Assembly: GCF_015711605.1 (NCBI RefSeq)
Contig: NZ_JABTEZ010000003.1
Span: 1 to 64,000, forward strand
Reading direction: 5' to 3'
Source: Planomonospora sp. ID67723
GTDB taxonomy: Bacteria; Actinomycetota; Actinomycetes; Streptosporangiales; Streptosporangiaceae
DNA: 64,000 nt
Shown: in pieces, positions 48,976 through 56,503 of the stretch
Layout: each line of letters opens with the position of its first letter
Numbering within the stretch: the first letter of the stretch is position 1
Made by a program: the position numbers and the translations under genes
The notes under the pieces: model-generated
The model's database searches: none
What the model was told of the DNA's origin: nothing
Seen by the model: only the letters and a program-made list of their open reading frames with translations

Positions 48976-50139
48976 TCAGGCCGCCACCCGCAGGCCGGAG
49001 GCGCGCAGGGCGGCCGCCGCCGCGGTCAGGGCGCTGTGCGAGGAGACCTCGCTGAGCATGCCGGGAGCGGCGACCGAGTCCCCGGCCAGCCAGACACCGC
49101 TGCCCCGGCCGATCGCCGGGCGGTCCCGCCACGACGTGCCGGGCAGGTCCAGGGCCCCGCTCCGGCCGTTCGCCACCGCCTCCCGCCGCCAGGTCGCGCG
49201 CTCCCGCCAGCCGGGCAGGGCGAGATCGGCCAGCCGCTCCAGCCGGGTGATCCCCCCGGCCTTCGTCTCTCCCGCCCGCAGCGGCACCTCCAGCTGCGCG
49301 AGCGTGTGCCCGGCCGGGGCGAGCGTGCGGTCCACCATGCCGTACTGCTCGACGAATCCGCCCTCGTCCAGGTCCGAGACGAAGAACACGTCCCGCGGGC
49401 TGCTGGCCAGACCGAGGTCGAGCAGGGCCGCCCGGCCGCTCTCCCAGCGCAGGGACTCGTCACCCAAGAGGGTCCTGGCCGCGTCCAGCGAGGTCGCGAC
49501 GATCACAGGAGTGTCCTCCGGCAGGCGGTCGACCCGGGAGCCGGTCTCGATCCGCACACCGAGCCCGCGCGCGTGGTCGGCCATGCGCTCGACCACCCGC
49601 TGCCAGCCGCCGACGACGTAGCGCGGGGCCGGGTAGTGCGGCGAGCTCGCCCGCAGCACCCGCTCCCAGACGAACGCAGCCGACAGCCGCCCCGGATCGG
49701 CGTCGTAGGTGATGACGCCGACGAGCCCGCAGGCCGTCCGCATCGCCTCCTCGCCGAAGCGCTCGGTGGCCCAGCTCCCGAAGTCCCGGTCCACCGGGGC
49801 CACGACCCTGCGCTTGGTGAGTGCGTTCACCAGCGACCAGGGCGGGGTCAGGGTGAGGCGGCCGCCGTACCGGAACCGGCCCCGCGCAAGCTCGCCCAGC
49901 GCGGGTCTGCGGAAGGGCTGGACCAGCCCGCGGGCCGCCATCCAGCGCCACGGCTCGCCGTCGGAGTAGAAGACGTGCGTGCCGTCGTTGGCGATGTACG
50001 GCGCGGCCGACGAGCGCGCCCGCCCGCCCAGAACCCGGTGGGCCTCGTGGAGGGTGACGGCGGCGCCGCCCTCGGCGCACGCGATGGCCGCGGTCAGCCC
50101 GGCGAGGCCGCCGCCGATGATGGTGATTTCTCGTCTCAT
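48976..50139 (-). CDS. FAD-dependent oxidoreductase (amine oxidase/desaturase-like)
   Basis: A 387-residue flavoprotein. The dinucleotide motif ITIIGGGLAGLTAAIACAEGGAAV starts at residue 5, HEAHRVLGGRARS follows, and the C-terminal FAD motif VWLAGDSVAAPGMLSEVSSHSA is near 350. It lies 36 bp downstream of the ECF41 sigma gene on the same strand. Oxidoreductases are among the usual partners and targets of ECF41 factors. The substrate is unknown. Confidence 0.85.
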   Translation of the reverse strand: MRREITIIGGGLAGLTAAIACAEGGAAVTLHEAHRVLGGRARSSAAPYIANDGTHVFYSDGEPWRWMAARGLVQPFRRPALGELARGRFRYGGRLTLTPPWSLVNALTKRRVVAPVDRDFGSWATERFGEEAMRTACGLVGVITYDADPGRLSAAFVWERVLRASSPHYPAPRYVVGGWQRVVERMADHARGLGVRIETGSRVDRLPEDTPVIVATSLDAARTLLGDESLRWESGRAALLDLGLASSPRDVFFVSDLDEGGFVEQYGMVDRTLAPAGHTLAQLEVPLRAGETKAGGITRLERLADLALPGWRERATWRREAVANGRSGALDLPGTSWRDRPAIGRGSGVWLAGDSVAAPGMLSEVSSHSALTAAAAALRASGLRVAA

Positions 50140-50175
50140 GCCGTCACGACGCAGCCGGCGGGGGCGTTCGTGACG

Positions 50176-51063
50176 TCACAGGCGGGACAGTTTCTCGGGG
50201 TTGGCGATCATGTAGATCGTCTCGATCAGGCCGTCCCTGATGACCAGGGAGAACACCGTGACCACCCGCCCGCCGGCGGTCACCACGGCCGCCGGGGCGC
50301 CGTTGACGTCGGAGAACTGCACGGTGAGGCCGTCGGCCGCCGCGGCGCCGACGGCGTCCATGAACCACCGGACGCCCGCCTCGGTCGCGATCGAGGTGAG
50401 GAAGCGGGTGACCTTCTCGCGGCCGGCGATGGTCCGCAGCGGGGCCTTGATCTTCCCGCCGCCGTCGGCCACCAGCGTGGCGTCTGCGGCGAGCATCGCG
50501 ATCAGGCCGTCCAGATCACCGTCGGAACAGGCGCCGATGAATCGCTCGGTGATCTCGCGACGCCTGACCCGGTCCACGTCGAACCTCGGCCGCCCCTCCT
50601 CGACATGCTGCTTGGCCCGCCGTCCGAGTTGCCGGGCCGTCGCCTCGCTGCGGCCGATCGCCTCGCCGATCTCCGCGTACGGCAGGGCGAACGCCTCCCG
50701 CAGCACGAACACCGCCCGCTCCAGCGGGGACAGGGTCTCCAGCACCACCAGCAGCGCCAGCTCCACCGACGTGGTCAGCTCGACGCGCTCGGCCACGTCG
50801 GCGGCCGTGACGACCGGCTCGGGCAGCCACTGCCCGACATAGCTCTCCCGCCGGGACGCGATCCGCCGCAGCCGGTCGATGGCGAGCCGCGTGGTCACCT
50901 TGATCAGGTAGGCCCGGTCGTTGTCGACCGCGGCGGTGTCTGCACCGGACCAGCGCAGCCAGGCCTCCTGCACGACGTCCTCGGCGTCGGCGACGGTGCC
51001 CAGGATCCGGTAGGCGACCCCGGTCAGCAGGTCGCGGTGTTCCTCGAAGCGTTCGACGGCCAT
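50176..51063 (-). CDS. ECF41-group sigma factor with SnoaL-like C-terminal domain
   Basis: A 295-residue sigma factor. Regions 2 and 4 occupy about 1-165, and the C-terminal 115 residues form the fused SnoaL-like regulatory domain. The ECF41 hallmark motifs are present: WLPEP in the linker, DGGGK, and NPEKL (usual form NPDKL) near the end. No separate anti-sigma gene is adjacent, as expected for this group. The ATG at 51063 is chosen because an ECF41-type promoter (TGTCACG-N17-CGTC) ends 8 nt before it; a GTG at 51081 with GGAGAG is the alternative. Confidence 0.9.
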   Translation of the reverse strand: MAVERFEEHRDLLTGVAYRILGTVADAEDVVQEAWLRWSGADTAAVDNDRAYLIKVTTRLAIDRLRRIASRRESYVGQWLPEPVVTAADVAERVELTTSVELALLVVLETLSPLERAVFVLREAFALPYAEIGEAIGRSEATARQLGRRAKQHVEEGRPRFDVDRVRRREITERFIGACSDGDLDGLIAMLAADATLVADGGGKIKAPLRTIAGREKVTRFLTSIATEAGVRWFMDAVGAAAADGLTVQFSDVNGAPAAVVTAGGRVVTVFSLVIRDGLIETIYMIANPEKLSRL

Positions 51064-51071
51064 GATCCTAG

Positions 51072-51099
51072 GACGTATCACGGCTCTCTCCGCGTGACA
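51072..51099 (-). promoter_or_regulatory. ECF41-type autoregulatory promoter
   Basis: On the minus strand TGTCACG (51093-51099), 17 bp, then CGTC (51072-51075), matching the TGTCACA/CGTC consensus known for ECF41 factors. Transcription would begin at about the sigma ATG. Confidence 0.7.
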
Positions 51100-51166
51100 T
51101 CACCCCGGGATCCTCTCCGGCTGACACGGTCCGGAAACGATGGCGCGAGACCGGCCCGCGGTCGGC

Positions 51167-51172
51167 TAAGAT
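51167..51172 (+). promoter_or_regulatory. Possible -10 element for tRNA-Ala copy 2
   Basis: TAAGAT lies 43 nt before the second tRNA-Ala. The sequence upstream of this copy is unrelated to that of copy 1, so it must use its own promoter. No convincing -35 is seen. Confidence 0.35.
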
Positions 51173-51215
51173 TTCTCCTGTGCCGCACTCCGCAGGGGTG
51201 CTCCGCACAGCACAA

Positions 51216-51288
51216 GGGGCTATGGCGCAGCTGGTAGCGCGCCTCCATGGCATGGAGGAGGTCTGGGGTTCGAATCCCCATAGCTCCA
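51216..51288 (+). tRNA. tRNA-Ala (anticodon GGC), copy 2
   Basis: A 73-nt tRNA identical at every position to the copy at 35849, with GGC at 51249-51251. It lies between the ECF41 operon and the transposase remnant, outside the conserved neighbourhood, so it is the likelier duplicate. Confidence 0.97.
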
Positions 51289-51379
51289 CTTCAGGGCCGT
51301 TCTCGAAACGGCCTGGAGCACGTTGACGAGATCCCGTCCGATCATCTCGATCGGGCGGGATCTCGCCGTTTGCACGGCT
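51216..51379 (+). repeat. 164-bp direct repeat (tRNA-Ala plus 3' hairpins), copy 2
   Basis: Matches 35849-36012 through the tRNA, the small hairpin and the 16-bp stem, with about six or seven substitutions in the non-tRNA part. Identity fades after CGTTT. The two copies are direct repeats 15,367 bp apart. Confidence 0.9.
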
Positions 51380-51603
51380 CCGCCCAAGGCCTCTCCCGCG
51401 ACTCCTCGCAAGGATTTCCGCCTGCTCGCCGACGCGGCAAGCCTGGTGCACCGAGGTGCAGTCGTGAGGTGCGAGGTGGCGGTCGATCCCCCCGCCACCC
51501 GGGCCCGCCATCATGCCGCCGGGCCCGGCGCCCGATCAGGTCCGCCCGCCCGGGCTACCCGCGGTGGGCGGGCCGGCCTGGCGCCGGTCCCGGGGCGCTC
51601 GGA

Positions 51604-51687
51604 GACCCGTTCCCCGGTGCCGTCGGCACTCCACCGGCGCAGCCGTTCGTGCAGGGTCTTCCAGAGGCCGTACCGGTCGGGGGATCT
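51604..51687 (-). pseudogene. IS5-family transposase fragment
   Basis: About 28 codons read RSPDRYGLWKTLHERLRRW plus SADGTGERV, the N-terminal block of IS5-type (DUF4096) transposases (usual form ...RYGPWKTVHERLRRWSADGTWER). Nothing recognisable precedes or follows in frame, and no inverted repeats are seen. It is a scrap of an old insertion beside the second tRNA-Ala. Confidence 0.65.
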
Positions 51688-51777
51688 CGCCAGATAGCGT
51701 CTTCTGCCTGTGGAAACAGGGTGGAGCAAGCTCATAGGGGGCGACCTGGCCGTTCATGCGGCGGATTCGGGAGCGGC

Positions 51778-51783
51778 TATGGT
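51778..51783 (+). promoter_or_regulatory. Leaderless -10 element
   Basis: TATGGT followed by 7 nt and the GTG at 51791. It decides the start of the downstream gene. Confidence 0.45.
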
Positions 51784-51790
51784 TGTGGGC

Positions 51791-52390
51791 GTGAACGCCG
51801 CTGCGTCCCCTGAACGCCTCGCCTTCGCCGACGCTGACGCGCGACTGGACGGATCCCTGTCCGTCTGCTTCCAGGGCGACTACGACACGGTCTTGTTCTT
51901 CGACGGCGACGTCGTGCTCAGCGGGGACTTCCTGGAGGCCCTCACCGAACTCGGCGGGCAGGAGACCGGCATCGTCGTGATCACCGGGGACCTCACGGTG
52001 AGCGGTCGGATCGCCCTGTACGACAACACCCCGGGCCTCTACGTAGAGGGCACCACCCGGGCCGAGACACTGGAGGGCGGTGACGCCGAGATCTACATCC
52101 AGGACGGCGTCTTCACGCATCTGGTCTACGGGTACTACAACCACGGCATCCTGGAAGCAGGCAGGGTCGAGACGCCTTGGGTGATCAACTCTGATCACGA
52201 TCTGCGGATCACCGCCCCAGGCGCCCGGCATGTGGACAACCACGGATCCTTCTCCGACGCGGAGTTCACCAGGGACAACATCGCCGAGTGGTTCGTTCCT
52301 GAGGTGGTCGACCCCGACTACGGCTCAATCGTCGTCGAGAGGTTCCTCGACCGGCTCCGCGCTGGGCTGCCCGTCCGCTCCTGGGCGTGA
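51791..52390 (+). CDS. Hypothetical beta-solenoid-like protein
   Basis: A 199-residue protein, not assigned to a named family. It has repeated short strands with Gly-Asp turns (FDGDVVLSGDFLE, VVITGDLTVSGRIALY, GLYVEGTTRAETLEGGDAEIYIQDG), then YGYYNHGILEAG, RVETPWVINSDHDLRI and an acidic C-terminus. I recall a similar pattern in myxobacterial polymer-forming-like or immunity-like proteins. There is no signal peptide. The GTG at 51791 is set by TATGGT 7 nt upstream; two in-frame ATGs lie further up. Confidence 0.6.
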   Translation: MNAAASPERLAFADADARLDGSLSVCFQGDYDTVLFFDGDVVLSGDFLEALTELGGQETGIVVITGDLTVSGRIALYDNTPGLYVEGTTRAETLEGGDAEIYIQDGVFTHLVYGYYNHGILEAGRVETPWVINSDHDLRITAPGARHVDNHGSFSDAEFTRDNIAEWFVPEVVDPDYGSIVVERFLDRLRAGLPVRSWA

Positions 52391-52603
52391 GTCCTCCGCC
52401 TCCGACGCAGGGGGTCGTGCCCGTCATGCGCCCTCTCCTCTCCGCCGGGGACGGGGCTGTCGTCCGATCGGTATGACTCCTCCTTCCCGGGACGTTCAGG
52501 TCGGGCGCTGCACCCCGGCGGAGGAGGCCCCGGCGCTCCTTTGAGCGGCCCGAGCCCTCCGGAGGGAAGGGGCCCGGCCGCCGGCCCGCGCCGCGGCGGC
52601 ACA

Positions 52604-52609
52604 TAGAGT
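52604..52609 (+). promoter_or_regulatory. Leaderless -10 element for the LysR gene
   Basis: TAGAGT with 6 nt to the GTG at 52616. The 213-bp gap upstream (52391-52603) contains nothing else recognisable. Confidence 0.5.
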
Positions 52610-52615
52610 GATCAT

Positions 52616-53521
52616 GTGGAGTTGCGGCAGTTGCGGTACTTCCGCGTCGTGCTCGAACAGGAGCATCTGACGCGTGCGGCGGAGATCCTCGGCATCAGGG
52701 CGACCTCGCTCAGCCAGCAGATCATCGCGTTGGAGCGCGAGATCGGCACCGCGCTGTTCCGGCGGACGCCGCGCGGTATGGAGCCCACCGCCGCGGGACG
52801 GGCGCTGCTGCCGCATGCGGTCCGGTCGCTGGAGGCCGCCGAGGCCGGGGCTCGTGCCGTCCGGCTCGCGATCCACGGTGATCAGGTCTGGCGCGTCGGG
52901 GTGACGCCCGGCTCACCCGCCGGCCTCGTCGCCGTGCTGCGGGCATCCGTGAACGCCGATCTTCATGACCTTCCGGTGTCCCGGCAGCTGGAGGCGCTGC
53001 ACAGCGGGGACCTCGATGCGGGCCTGGTCGTCCTGCCCGTCGACGGCACCGGCCTGCGGTCCATGACGGTCGTGGACGCACCGTTGGGGATGCTCGTGTC
53101 GTCAGGGCATCCGCTGGCCGGACGCACCGATCTCGCCTGGGCCGACCTGGACGGTCAGGACCTGCTGTGGTTCGCGCGGGAGCTGGCTCCCGGCTACCAC
53201 GACGCGACGCTCGAGGCCTTCCGCACGGCCGGCTGGCGGCCCCGGAACGTGCGCGCCGGCCCGCCGCGACGAGGGCTGTTCCAGGCCGAGCTGCACCATG
53301 GCGGCCCGATCGTTGCGATCCGCCCTCCCTGGGAGGCCGGCGACGGGCTGGTCTGGTCTGCGCTGCCCGGTGCCCCGAGGCTGCAGCTCGCCTTGGTGTG
53401 GAATCCCTCACACTGCGCCGCCGGTCCGATCGGTGCGCTCGCCGCTCGCCTGGCGGATGAGGCCCGGCCTCATGCCGGTGAGGACCTGCCTCGTGGACGG
53501 GCGGCCGGGATCCCCGGTTAG
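52616..53521 (+). CDS. LysR family transcriptional regulator
   Basis: A 301-residue regulator. The HTH is at the N-terminus (LRQLRYFRVVLEQEHLTRAAEILGI, about 3-27, then SLSQQIIALEREIGTALFRRTPRGMEPTAAG), followed by a periplasmic-binding-like effector domain (about 90-290). The start GTG lies 6 nt after TAGAGT. It is followed at 37 bp by the DUF6506 gene on the same strand, the probable target or operon partner. The inducer is unknown. Confidence 0.9.
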   Translation: MELRQLRYFRVVLEQEHLTRAAEILGIRATSLSQQIIALEREIGTALFRRTPRGMEPTAAGRALLPHAVRSLEAAEAGARAVRLAIHGDQVWRVGVTPGSPAGLVAVLRASVNADLHDLPVSRQLEALHSGDLDAGLVVLPVDGTGLRSMTVVDAPLGMLVSSGHPLAGRTDLAWADLDGQDLLWFARELAPGYHDATLEAFRTAGWRPRNVRAGPPRRGLFQAELHHGGPIVAIRPPWEAGDGLVWSALPGAPRLQLALVWNPSHCAAGPIGALAARLADEARPHAGEDLPRGRAAGIPG

Positions 53522-53558
53522 CTGGCCGGCGTTCGCCCGATTCGAAGGAAGGCAGGGC

Positions 53559-53858
53559 ATGGCACTCACCAACTGGGGATTCCTCTATGTCGCCGACGGC
53601 TGCGACCCTGATCGCGACGTGTGCGTCGTGGAGACCGGCACCGTCCGCACCGTGCTGGTCGGCCTCGGACAGCCGGCACAGGGGCCGGCGGTGGCGGCGC
53701 GGCTCGTCGCGGACGGCGCGCAGCTCATCGAGCTGTGCGGGGCCTTCGGCCCGGAATGGACGGCCCGCGTGATCAAGGAAGTCGGCGACCGCGTACCGGT
53801 GGGCTCGGTCAGCTACGGTCCGGAGGCGGTCACCGGGCTGCACGCCGTCTTCTCCTGA
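53559..53858 (+). CDS. DUF6506 family protein
   Basis: A 99-residue protein, MALTNWGFLYVADGCDPDRD at the start, then VAARLVADGAQLIELCGAFGP and VPVGSVSYGPEAVTGLHAVFS. This matches the small DUF6506 family. Function unknown; a single conserved cysteine lies in the IELCG motif. The ATG at 53559 follows GAAGGAAGG. It follows LysR and is probably controlled by it. Confidence 0.82.
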   Translation: MALTNWGFLYVADGCDPDRDVCVVETGTVRTVLVGLGQPAQGPAVAARLVADGAQLIELCGAFGPEWTARVIKEVGDRVPVGSVSYGPEAVTGLHAVFS

Positions 53859-53862
53859 GCTC

Positions 53863-53979
53863 CGGCCGACAGGCGACGGTCTCGGCGCCGAGGAGGCGCA
53901 GCTGTTCGCGCTCCCCGGCGACGACCGCCTGCTCCTGCGGGACCTGCTGCTCCGGCTCCTGGCCGGCTCCGCGGCCTGA
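53863..53979 (+). pseudogene. Possible MarR-family C-terminal scrap
   Basis: A short in-frame stretch ending GDDRLLLRDLLLRLLAGSAA then TGA resembles the C-terminal helix of MarR regulators. It has no start codon or ribosome site of its own and no upstream HTH. Chance is not excluded for such a short Leu/Arg-rich segment. Confidence 0.3.
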
Positions 53980-54047
53980 CGCCGGAGCTCTGCCGCCATC
54001 CTCCGATCCCAGGCCCTCTCCGGGGCGCCGCTCGACGGCTCGCGACC

Positions 54048-55676
54048 TCAACGCGCCCGCTCGACCCGGCCCTCGTGCCAGACCGGTTCGGTGCTCTCGT
54101 AGACGGTTCCGTCGGCGCCGAAGACCAGGAAGCGGTCGAAGTCGGCGGCGAACCAGCGGTCATGGGTGACGGCCAGCACGGTGCCGGAGAAGGAGGCCAG
54201 GCCCTGCTGCAGAGCCTCGGCGCTGGCCAGGTCCAGGTTGTCGGTCGGCTCGTCGAGCAGCAGCAAGGTCGCGCCGGACAGCTCCAGCAGCAGGATCTGC
54301 AACCGGGCCTGCTGGCCGCCCGACAGGGTCTCGAACCGCTGGTTCGCGGCGGGAGCCAGTTCGTAGCGGGCCAGAGCGGCCATCGCCTCGTTCAGGGTGA
54401 GCGCGCAGCCCGTCGTGATCAGCTCGGCCGGGGCGCGGCCGTGCAGGTCCGGCCGGGTGTGGGTCTGCACGAACCGGCCGGGTACCACCCGGGCTCCCAG
54501 CCGAACCGAGCCGCTGTGCCGTACGGCGGGCACCGCACCGTCGGCGGCCTGTTCCAGCAGTTGCAGGAAGCAGGACTTGCCCGAACCGTTGGAGCCCAGC
54601 ACCCCGACGCGCTCGCCGTACCAGACCTCGGCGCCGAACGGCCGCATCAAGCCGGTGAGCTCCAGGTTCTCGCAGATGACGGCGCGTTTGCCGGTACGGC
54701 CGCCGCGCAGCCGGATCCGCACGTTCTGCTGCCTGGGCGGTCGTTCGGGCGGGCCGGCCTCCTCGAATCGGCCCAGCCGCGTGCGCGCGGCCCGGTAGGC
54801 CGAGGCGACCGCGTCGTTGTTGGCCGCGGTCTGCTGCAGGGTGTGCACCAGCTGCCTGAGCCTGGCGTGCTCCTCGTTCCAGCGGCGACGCCGCTCCTCC
54901 AGCCGGGCGATGCGCTCCTCGCGCGCCTTGGCGTAGGTGGCGAAGCCGCCGCCGTGGACCCAGACGCCGCGATCTTCCACGGTCACGATGCGGTCGGCGG
55001 CGTCGGCCAGGAGCCGGCGGTCGTGGGAGACCAGCAGCACGGTCTTGGCCGTGGCCTGCAGACGGGCCTCCAGCCACTGCTTGCCGGGCACGTCCAGGTA
55101 GTTGTCGGGCTCGTCCAGCAGCAGCACCTCGTCGGGGCCGCGCAGCAGAACCTCCAGGACGAGGCGCTTCTGCTCGCCTCCCGACAGGGTGGCCACCGGC
55201 CGGTCCCGTACCGCGCCGTAGGGCAGGCCCAGGGCGGCGGTGGCGCAGGTGTCCCAGACGACCTCCATGTCGTAGCCGCCGGCGTCGGCGTAGTCGGCGA
55301 TCGCCTGCGCGTAGGCCAGCTGCGCCGTCTCGTCGTCGCGAGCCGCCATCGCCGACTCCGCCCGCACCAGGGCCGCGGCGGCGGCTCGGACCCGGTCCGG
55401 GGCCACCGACAGCAGCAGATCGTGCAGCGTCCGGCCATCGCGCACGCCGCCGATGAACTGCCGCATCACCCCCAGCCCCCCGGAGGAGACCACGCGGCCG
55501 TCGTCCGGCCGCAGGTCTCCGGCGATCAGCCGCAGCAGCGTGGTCTTGCCCGCGCCGTTCGGCCCCACCAGGCGGGCCTTGACCCCGTCACCGACGCGGA
55601 ACGACACCTCGTGGAGCAGCAGCCGCCCGTCCGGCAGCGCGTAGGTCAGCCGGTCCACCTCGACATGCCCCGCCAC
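54048..55676 (-). CDS. ABC-F family ATP-binding protein
   Basis: A 542-residue soluble protein with two ABC domains and no membrane segment. First domain: Walker A GPNGAGKTT (38-46), signature LSGGEQKR (164-171), Walker B VLLLDEPDNYLD. Second domain: GSNGSGKSC near 358, LSGGQQARL and LLLLDEPTDNLD. A charged linker helix lies between (about 265-310). ABC-F proteins act on the ribosome in antibiotic protection or translation control; the class here is undecided. The GTG at 55676 has GGAGGGAGGAG upstream. It is divergent from a TetR gene. Confidence 0.9.
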   Translation of the reverse strand: MAGHVEVDRLTYALPDGRLLLHEVSFRVGDGVKARLVGPNGAGKTTLLRLIAGDLRPDDGRVVSSGGLGVMRQFIGGVRDGRTLHDLLLSVAPDRVRAAAAALVRAESAMAARDDETAQLAYAQAIADYADAGGYDMEVVWDTCATAALGLPYGAVRDRPVATLSGGEQKRLVLEVLLRGPDEVLLLDEPDNYLDVPGKQWLEARLQATAKTVLLVSHDRRLLADAADRIVTVEDRGVWVHGGGFATYAKAREERIARLEERRRRWNEEHARLRQLVHTLQQTAANNDAVASAYRAARTRLGRFEEAGPPERPPRQQNVRIRLRGGRTGKRAVICENLELTGLMRPFGAEVWYGERVGVLGSNGSGKSCFLQLLEQAADGAVPAVRHSGSVRLGARVVPGRFVQTHTRPDLHGRAPAELITTGCALTLNEAMAALARYELAPAANQRFETLSGGQQARLQILLLELSGATLLLLDEPTDNLDLASAEALQQGLASFSGTVLAVTHDRWFAADFDRFLVFGADGTVYESTEPVWHEGRVERAR

Positions 55677-55771
55677 CGCGCTCCTCCCTCCGCTCGGACG
55701 CAGCCTCCGGATCGATGTTCCAGTCACTAGACCAACGATCCGGTACTCGATTGCCATACTAGACTCATCCC
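55677..55771. promoter_or_regulatory. ABC-F / TetR divergent promoter region
   Basis: For the TetR gene TAGACT (55760-55765) lies 6 nt before the GTG. ACTAGA occurs twice (55726-55731 and 55758-55763), the second copy overlapping that -10, and is a candidate operator half-site. A promoter for the ABC-F gene is not clear. Confidence 0.45.
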
Positions 55772-56503
55772 GTGGACACGAACAGGGCGGAGCCGGGAAC
55801 ACGACGCTCAGGAGCGCCAGGAGGCGTGTGGCTGCGGCCATCGCGGGCGGGACGCGACGCCCCGCCGCTCAGCCGGGATCGGATCGTCGAAGAGGCCGTG
55901 GCCCTCCTGGACGCCGAAGGCGCCGACCGGCTGACCATGCGGCGGCTGGCCGAACGGCTGGGCACCGGCTCCACCACGCTGTACTGGCACGTGAAGACCA
56001 AGGACGACGTCCTCGACCTCGCCCTCGACATGATCTTCGCCGAGGTCGAGATCCCGCCGGAGGGCGGCCGGGGATGGCGTGCCGACATCACCGCACTGAT
56101 CAACGGATGGCGCGCGGTCCTGCTGCGGCATCCCTGGTCGGCGGCGCTGCTGGGCCGCCCGATGCTGGGCCCCAACGTGCTGGCCCGCAGCGAGTTCCTG
56201 TACGCCACCCTCCTGGAGGCCGGGATCACCGAGCCGCACCTCACCGCCGCGGCGTACGGCCTGTCCAACTACGTCATCGGCTCCGGGCTGATGCAGGCCA
56301 CCTGGCCGGCCGACGACGAGCAGGAGGTACGGCAGGCCGCCCGGGAGCACCTGCACGCCAACCGGGAGCGCTACCCCGCCCTCGCGGCCCACGGCCCCCT
56401 CGTCGCGGACGATGACCGGGACACCGGCTTCACCCTCGGCCTCACCTGGCTTCTCGACGGCATCCAGGCCAGTGTCACCAACGTCATGACTGAGTACACC
56501 TAG
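55772..56503 (+). CDS. TetR/AcrR family regulator with TetR_C-type domain
   Basis: A 243-residue regulator. After a 32-residue Arg/Gly/Pro-rich extension, the HTH is LSRDRIVEEAVALLDAEGADRLTMRRLAERLG plus TGSTTLYWHVKTKDDVLD (about 33-82). The C-terminal domain contains LLRHPWSAALLGRPMLGPN, as in tetracycline-type repressors. It is divergent from the ABC-F gene and likely represses it in response to a ribosome-targeting compound; that link is inference. Confidence 0.9.
   Translation: MDTNRAEPGTRRSGAPGGVWLRPSRAGRDAPPLSRDRIVEEAVALLDAEGADRLTMRRLAERLGTGSTTLYWHVKTKDDVLDLALDMIFAEVEIPPEGGRGWRADITALINGWRAVLLRHPWSAALLGRPMLGPNVLARSEFLYATLLEAGITEPHLTAAAYGLSNYVIGSGLMQATWPADDEQEVRQAAREHLHANRERYPALAAHGPLVADDDRDTGFTLGLTWLLDGIQASVTNVMTEYT

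Larger units (their letters stand above)
51380..51790. other. Intergenic stretch holding a transposase scrap
   Basis: About 410 bp between the second tRNA-Ala repeat and the beta-solenoid-like gene. Apart from the transposase fragment at 51604-51687 and a TATGGT promoter at its right end, no gene is recognised. Confidence 0.5.

Noticed and set aside
35849-51379. Active integrative element or prophage
   Set aside because: Direct repeats are present, but no integrase, excisionase, replication, relaxase or phage structural gene is visible between them.
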